Shown here: piece after piece, positions 7,104 to 10,344 of the stretch
Numbering within the stretch: position 1 is the stretch's first letter
How the letters are laid out: each line of letters opens with the position of its first letter
DNA from: Euperipatoides rowelli
Lineage: Eukaryota > Onychophora > Udeonychophora > Euonychophora > Peripatopsidae
Strand: one strand, 5' to 3'
NCBI GenBank assembly: GCA_003024985.2
Contig: PXIH01S0012213.1
Length of the DNA: 10,344 nt
Notes under the pieces: model-generated
What the model was told of the DNA's origin: nothing
What the model saw: the letters and a program-made list of their open reading frames with translations, nothing else
Database searches by the model: none
Translations under genes and position numbers: made by a program

Positions 7104-7184
7104 TTCATCATCATCATTGGGTGCATCCTCCGAGGCGGAGGTTCGCGTTCATGGATCACCAAATATTTCTATCCTTTCTAGGTC
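7104..7184 (-). mobile_element. Possible SINE/non-LTR 3' tail with (GAT)n end
   Basis: On the minus strand this reads from GACCTAGAAAGG through a GC-rich core with the hairpin CCTCCG-CCT-CGGAGG (7127-7141) to a short (ATG)n/(GAT)n tail. The block is strikingly more G+C-rich than its surroundings. Its ordered layout of unique body, hairpin and trinucleotide tail resembles 3' ends of SINE or RTE-type retroelements. On the + strand it holds GGTTCGCGTTC, a weak match to a tRNA-type B box. No A box or full tRNA body was found. Confidence 0.32.
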
Positions 7185-7541
7185 TTTTAAAATAATTTGC
7201 TAAAGAATCTTAAGACTAAAAGTCACTACTTATAGACTAACGTAGAAATGCTAATTGTGCGTAGAATCGTACAAACAAAAATTTAATACAAATGAAATTG
7301 CATCAGTCTCACTTGTGCGGCAACATGCTAATATTTTCCAATTCTCCTTGCTCTAAAAATTCATGTAAATAAGAAATTGTCCGCTCTACTTTCAAACAGT
7401 ATTTTTTTTATCCCCTCGTTAAACTGGGCATTAAAGGGTTAAAATGAAATTAGCATTGGTGCAGTAAACAACGTAGAGATAAATATGTTCACCAGTTTGG
7501 TGACAGCTTCATATTTACTTTTCTTTCACGAAGAACAAAAC

Positions 7542-7561
7542 GTAATATATTTTTATATTAC
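7542..7561. repeat. 8-bp AT-rich hairpin
   Basis: GTAATATA and TATATTAC are perfect inverted complements around a TTTT loop. A smaller hairpin, TCACCA-GTT-TGGTGA, precedes it at 7489-7503. Confidence 0.5.
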
Positions 7562-8096
7562 AAAGCGTTCAGAATTATCATCGTCCATTCTTGACCTTCT
7601 AATATGTTTTTTTTCACTTATGGAGGTTTATTTTCTTAAAGATTAAAGAGGACCGCAGTATACCAATCAATTTGTAGGTGTCCATTATTGAAGCTAGGAC
7701 AGTTTTTTTTTTTACTTGTTTCTTTTTCTTGAACTTTAAACAGGAAGTTGATTACTTTCACTTTTACAGTCACTGTAAAGCTGTCATGAATCAAACACTT
7801 TTTCAAATACATAATGTGGAATTATAATTATCCATATATTGTATTTGAAAAACAAAGAGGTTATTATTATTTATCGTGCCAGATAAAGGAAAGAGAAAAA
7901 AATAAATCCTGAAATTTTCATTTTACTGAGAAAAGAAGAAAAATAAGTAAGACATGTTTTAAAAGCAAAATATATTAATAACTTCAAACATTTTTCATGT
8001 CTTTTTTTAAAAATTAAAAAAAAACAAAAAAAACAGCAATAAACTCATCTTGATTAAATTATAACATGGATTTTGAATCTTTTAATTAGCATTTAG

Positions 8097-8122
8097 AAAG
8101 GGGAAAAAAACTTGTATGTTTG
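8097..8122 (+). CDS. Candidate 26-nt microexon of the receptor gene
   Basis: This short open stretch follows a catttag acceptor and ends at a consensus donor TTTG|gtaagt. Read in phase 0, as exon 2 requires, it gives Lys-Gly-Glu-Lys-Asn-Leu-Tyr-Val and leaves TG. These two bases join the first G of the next candidate exon (8181) as a Trp codon. An in-frame TAG that is part of the acceptor itself closes the frame on the left. Its main support is that both phases fit exon 2 and the exon at 8181, together with the strong donor. The acceptor is mediocre and the coding content too short to judge. It could be a chance splice-like match. Confidence 0.27.
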
Positions 8123-8180
8123 GTAAGTTATTCTGGTTTCATTCCCCCCCCCCCCTTATTTAAATGTCTCTATCTTTCAG
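8123..8180 (+). other. Candidate 58-nt intron with C12 polypyrimidine tract
   Basis: The segment begins gtaagt and ends ctatctttcag, so it looks like a complete very short intron. The C12 run and the following T/C-rich stretch would act as polypyrimidine tract. It stands or falls with the flanking exons. Confidence 0.3.
8144..8155 (+). repeat. C12 homopolymer
   Basis: Twelve consecutive C bases stand out in A+T-rich DNA. They fall within the proposed 58-nt intron as part of its polypyrimidine tract. Confidence 0.9.
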
Positions 8181-8276
8181 GATGAATCTTAACTATCTAA
8201 ATATGTGTTTTATTATGGAAGAAACGTTTACCACAGCAAGCCTGAAAGTTAAAAGGGAATCTTTCAATGAGAAATG
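8181..8276 (+). CDS. Candidate Ig-domain exon (E-F strand region)
   Basis: A strong acceptor (tgtctctatctttcag, preceded by a 12-base C run) opens 96 nt that are free of stops in only one frame: one base, 31 codons, then TG before gtagtg. The peptide runs from Met-Asn-Leu-Asn-Tyr to Thr-Thr-Ala-Ser-Leu-Lys-Val-Lys-Arg-Glu-Ser-Phe-Asn-Glu-Lys. The Ser-Leu-Lys-Val ... Phe-Asn-Glu part resembles the E strand and E-F turn that precede the Tyr-x-Cys of an Ig domain, which would then fall in the next exon. With the 26-nt exon before it, the distance from Trp57 to this strand is about 36 residues, within the range of VEGFR first Ig domains. The donor is weak, although exon 1 also uses gtag. No following exon with Tyr-x-Cys was found in the window. 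Confidence 0.42.
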
Positions 8277-8658
8277 GTAGTGTTTGTTATTCAAGGCTGT
8301 TGACTGTTGTGTCACTGGGATAAATAGATATGTCTCTAATAATAAATTTTCTATGAAATGTTTTTGACTCGTCAGGATTCTCAGGAATTCCATTTTTAAT
8401 TTATTTAAGTTTGATTTTGTATGTCATTGAGGTTAGGGCATATTCTCTCCGCCCCCCTCCCCGTATATTTATAAGTATAGTTTTATGCAGTGTTTGGATG
8501 TTTCGCCTGGATAACAGGAAACTCCATTGGCCACGAGGCGTTAATGGTTTAGTCACATGATCAAGATGGATAGCAGCTTTTTTTTTTTGTTTACAGTCCT
8601 AACCTTATCATTATCCTGTACACTAACTCCTTCCTTGTATTTTGTCATCAAGCGAGGA

Positions 8659-8669
8659 GGGGGGGGGGG
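8659..8669 (+). repeat. G11 homopolymer
   Basis: Eleven consecutive G bases lie just before the first copy of the 21-bp direct repeat. Confidence 0.9.
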
Positions 8670-8671
8670 CT

Positions 8672-8692
8672 ATAATCTAGAGGTGAAATAAT
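8672..8692 (+). repeat. 21-bp direct repeat, copy 1
   Basis: The sequence beginning ATAATCTAGAGGTGAAAT is identical over 21 bases to 9439-9459 inside the MITE-like element. It directly follows a G11 run. It may be a piece of a second, decayed copy of the same repeat family; I could not find matching terminal repeats around it. Confidence 0.7.
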
Positions 8693-9318
8693 CGTTTTTG
8701 ATTGATTTCGAGAATTTTGATCCAATTTCCGGAAAATTTACCATAATGACAAATATATGCGCTGATGTTAAAAATGCGGTAAAATTGACTTAAGCCTTTC
8801 AATCGTTAACGGCTTCTATTTGGGCCATGTTTTTTTACAATTGACTTTGGAGTAGGCCTATCCATGTTAAATGAAATTAGAGCCATAATTGTGCGGATCA
8901 AAACACATGTAGACGCAAGAAAAATGAATTGTCTTTTATGTTTTATTAATCTTAAAAATACGGCATTTATGAATTCCATTCATGATTAATTTAAATGAAA
9001 ACTAATTTATTTCAATCGAAAACCATTAAAATTAATTTAAACAATTTACCATTTTATATAAATTTGGCCGTGTGTAAAGAATATAATTTTAGGAGATTTA
9101 ACTTAAGATTACTCTAATGACTTGGACAGTAACCGAATGACAGTATGTTATAACGAATGTAGGCTACTCATTATTTATTTTATTTGTATTTTATTGTATT
9201 AATTCACCATCACATGGAAAGGATTAGATGAGTTTTGTCACACATTGTTAACTTTCTTAAGACAACATTCATAATCTGATCAATTATGAGATTATAAATA
9301 ATGTGAGAAACAATCGAT

Positions 9319-9345
9319 GGTCAGATTCCGTTATCTGCCCACCAA
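9319..9345 (+). repeat. Left 27-bp terminal inverted repeat
   Basis: This is the left arm of the MITE-like element, perfectly complementary to 9509-9535. One mismatch inward (C versus T on the opposite arm) is followed by two further matching bases, after which similarity fades. Confidence 0.8.
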
Positions 9346-9438
9346 CATAATTAACGTTAGGAGAAGCGCAATAACTAAAAATGTAGTAGCATATAGAATT
9401 AGTTTTTCTCACCGATTTTAGTAACCATTAACCCTAGG

Positions 9439-9459
9439 ATAATCTAGAGGTGAAATAAT
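9439..9459 (+). repeat. 21-bp direct repeat, copy 2
   Basis: This is the copy inside the MITE-like element, identical to 8672-8692. The sequences diverge immediately after the shared block, with only patchy similarity (TTTTG...TGAT). Confidence 0.7.
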
Positions 9460-9508
9460 ATTTTGCTGAGCTGATCTAAATAATTTCAACTTACTACCGT
9501 CAACCATA

Positions 9509-9535
9509 TTGGTGGGCAGATAACGGAATCTGACC
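9509..9535 (-). repeat. Right 27-bp terminal inverted repeat
   Basis: This is the right arm of the MITE-like element, an exact reverse complement of 9319-9345, ending ...GGAATCTGACC. Confidence 0.8.
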
Positions 9536-9590
9536 CAATTAAAATTCCTTTATATATGTAAATCAATGCTAATTTATTAATGTTAATTTG

Positions 9591-9633
9591 CATGTGTGCA
9601 CAATCTTAATTATAAAGTAATTCTGCACACATG
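9591..9633. repeat. 10-bp inverted repeat
   Basis: CATGTGTGCA (9591-9600) and TGCACACATG (9624-9633) are exact inverted complements around a 23-base A+T-rich spacer. It lies 56 bp after the MITE-like element. Confidence 0.65.
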
Positions 9634-9979
9634 TTTTAATTGTCATAATGATGCACCCTCACAACATTTGCTAATATGTCCTCCCCCCCCTCAAATTTGA
9701 CCAAAAGTTGGGTAAACCCCATTTGAAGGAGAAAGAAATTGTGAGTTTGGAATTTGAGGAGATGAGTTGGGAAATTTCTCAACCCCTCTTCAATAAAAAT
9801 CTCTTGCGTTGGCCCTGATATCATTTGATGGATGTGAACTACTATTCAAATTCTACACAATTAATTAATGCAGCGCTGTTAAAATGTAACAATTTTGTAG
9901 TAAGTTAAATAATGATTCTGAACTTAAAATTTCAATACTGTATTTTGATAGTTATTGCACAAAAAATGCTTAATTTTTT

Positions 9980-9991
9980 AATATATATATA
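9980..9991. repeat. (AT)n microsatellite
   Basis: A short run of AT dinucleotides is flanked by T-rich sequence. Confidence 0.8.
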
Positions 9992-10344
9992 TTTTTTTAC
10001 AAATTTGCTATTGGTCAACACTTAATCCTAGCTTCTCAATTTAGAGATCATGTGATTAGATTAGATTACCACATTCTCTGAGTCTTCATTCCAGATGCTA
10101 TGAGGGGAAATACTGTATTGCAAATTTTACCTTTCTGCATTTTTTTTTTAAAAAGTGCCAATGTGTTTAAAATTTGGCAACAACTAATCCCAGATTTATA
10201 ACATAAAGAACAAAGTGTTACTTTTTTTATATATAATCCATTACAAAGGTTGTTGATATATATTACACAACATCTGTAAATCTTCTTTTTTTTTTATAAT
10301 TTAAAATAAAATTAAATGTCCTTATAAACAAAAATGTTTATAAA

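Larger units (their letters stand above)
2773..8096 (+). other. Long intron 2 of the receptor gene
   Basis: After the gtaagt donor at 2773 there is no well-supported exon for over 5 kb. The interval is A+T-rich, holds many long T runs on the + strand, and carries several transposon remnants between about 5755 and 7184. If the exons at 8097 and 8181 are wrong, this intron extends past the right edge of the window. A weak alternative exon at 3573-3643 is discussed in the findings. Confidence 0.5.
9319..9535. mobile_element. MITE-like element with perfect 27-bp terminal inverted repeats
   Basis: The left arm (9319-9345, beginning GGTCAGATTCCGTTATCTGC) is an exact reverse complement of the right arm (9509-9535). 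The two enclose 163 bp of non-coding DNA. The arms are far more G+C-rich than their surroundings, and pairing stops abruptly at both outer edges, as at transposon termini. No clean target-site duplication is visible: CAAT occurs on both sides, but four bases away from the left end. I do not recognise the terminal sequence as a known superfamily. A part of the interior recurs at 8672-8692. Confidence 0.65.
8277..10344 (+). other. Non-coding tail of window, probably intronic
   Basis: No exon was recognised here. The stretch contains a G11 run, two copies of a 21-bp repeat, a 217-bp element with 27-bp terminal inverted repeats, a 10-bp inverted repeat near 9600 and an (AT)n run. If the receptor gene continues to the right, this is the next intron. 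Confidence 0.45.

Noticed and set aside
8193-8393. 66-codon minus-strand frame
   Set aside because: It overlaps the candidate Ig exon in antisense and shows no motif or splice support.
8597-8670. Acceptor-like tttttttttgtttacag as the exon after 8276
   Set aside because: The resulting peptide lacks the expected Tyr-x-Cys, has no donor, and runs into the G11 tract.
9636-9824. 62-codon minus-strand frame
   Set aside because: No family resemblance and no splice context. It could be part of an unidentified repeat, but I cannot support that.

Overview
This is an A+T-rich eukaryotic window (roughly 70% A+T by eye). It has long homopolymer runs, microsatellites, spliceosomal introns (GT...AG) and degraded DNA transposons. 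There are no bacterial-style operons, ribosome binding sites or long uninterrupted genes. I read it as animal nuclear DNA, most likely a marine or freshwater invertebrate; a mollusc-like genome is only a guess. A single N at 3716 inside a poly-T tract marks it as a draft assembly.

The one gene I can support lies on the + strand. A short first coding exon (2436-2490) encodes an 18-residue signal peptide. After a 148-bp phase-1 intron, a second exon (2639-2772) encodes the start of an immunoglobulin domain. Its Cys-Lys-Gly-Gln-Tyr-Pro-Val-Tyr-Trp core matches the first Ig domain of VEGF-receptor-type receptor tyrosine kinases in residues and in Cys-to-Trp spacing. I therefore call it the 5' end of a VEGFR/PDGFR-like receptor gene. 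Two further exons are candidates: a 26-nt microexon (8097-8122) and a 96-nt exon (8181-8276). They are separated by a 58-nt intron, keep reading phase with exon 2, and the second looks like the E-F part of an Ig fold. The other Ig domains, the transmembrane segment and the kinase must lie beyond the right edge.

Layout. 1-2435 is upstream non-coding DNA with an 18-bp palindrome, GC-rich fold-back structures, G-quadruplex motifs, microsatellites and a FOX:ETS-like site about 190 bp before the ATG. 2436-2772 holds exons 1 and 2. 2773-8096 is a long intron if the downstream exons are real; it carries a G-quadruplex motif, a cluster of long T runs, hAT-type transposon ends near 5755-6090, a decayed PIF/Harbinger transposase fragment (6216-6410), a 52-codon orphan ORF and a GC-rich SINE-like tail. 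8097-8276 holds the candidate exons. 8277-10344 is non-coding and contains a 217-bp MITE-like element with perfect 27-bp terminal inverted repeats, part of which recurs about 770 bp upstream.

I see no rRNA, tRNA, CRISPR or prokaryotic element.
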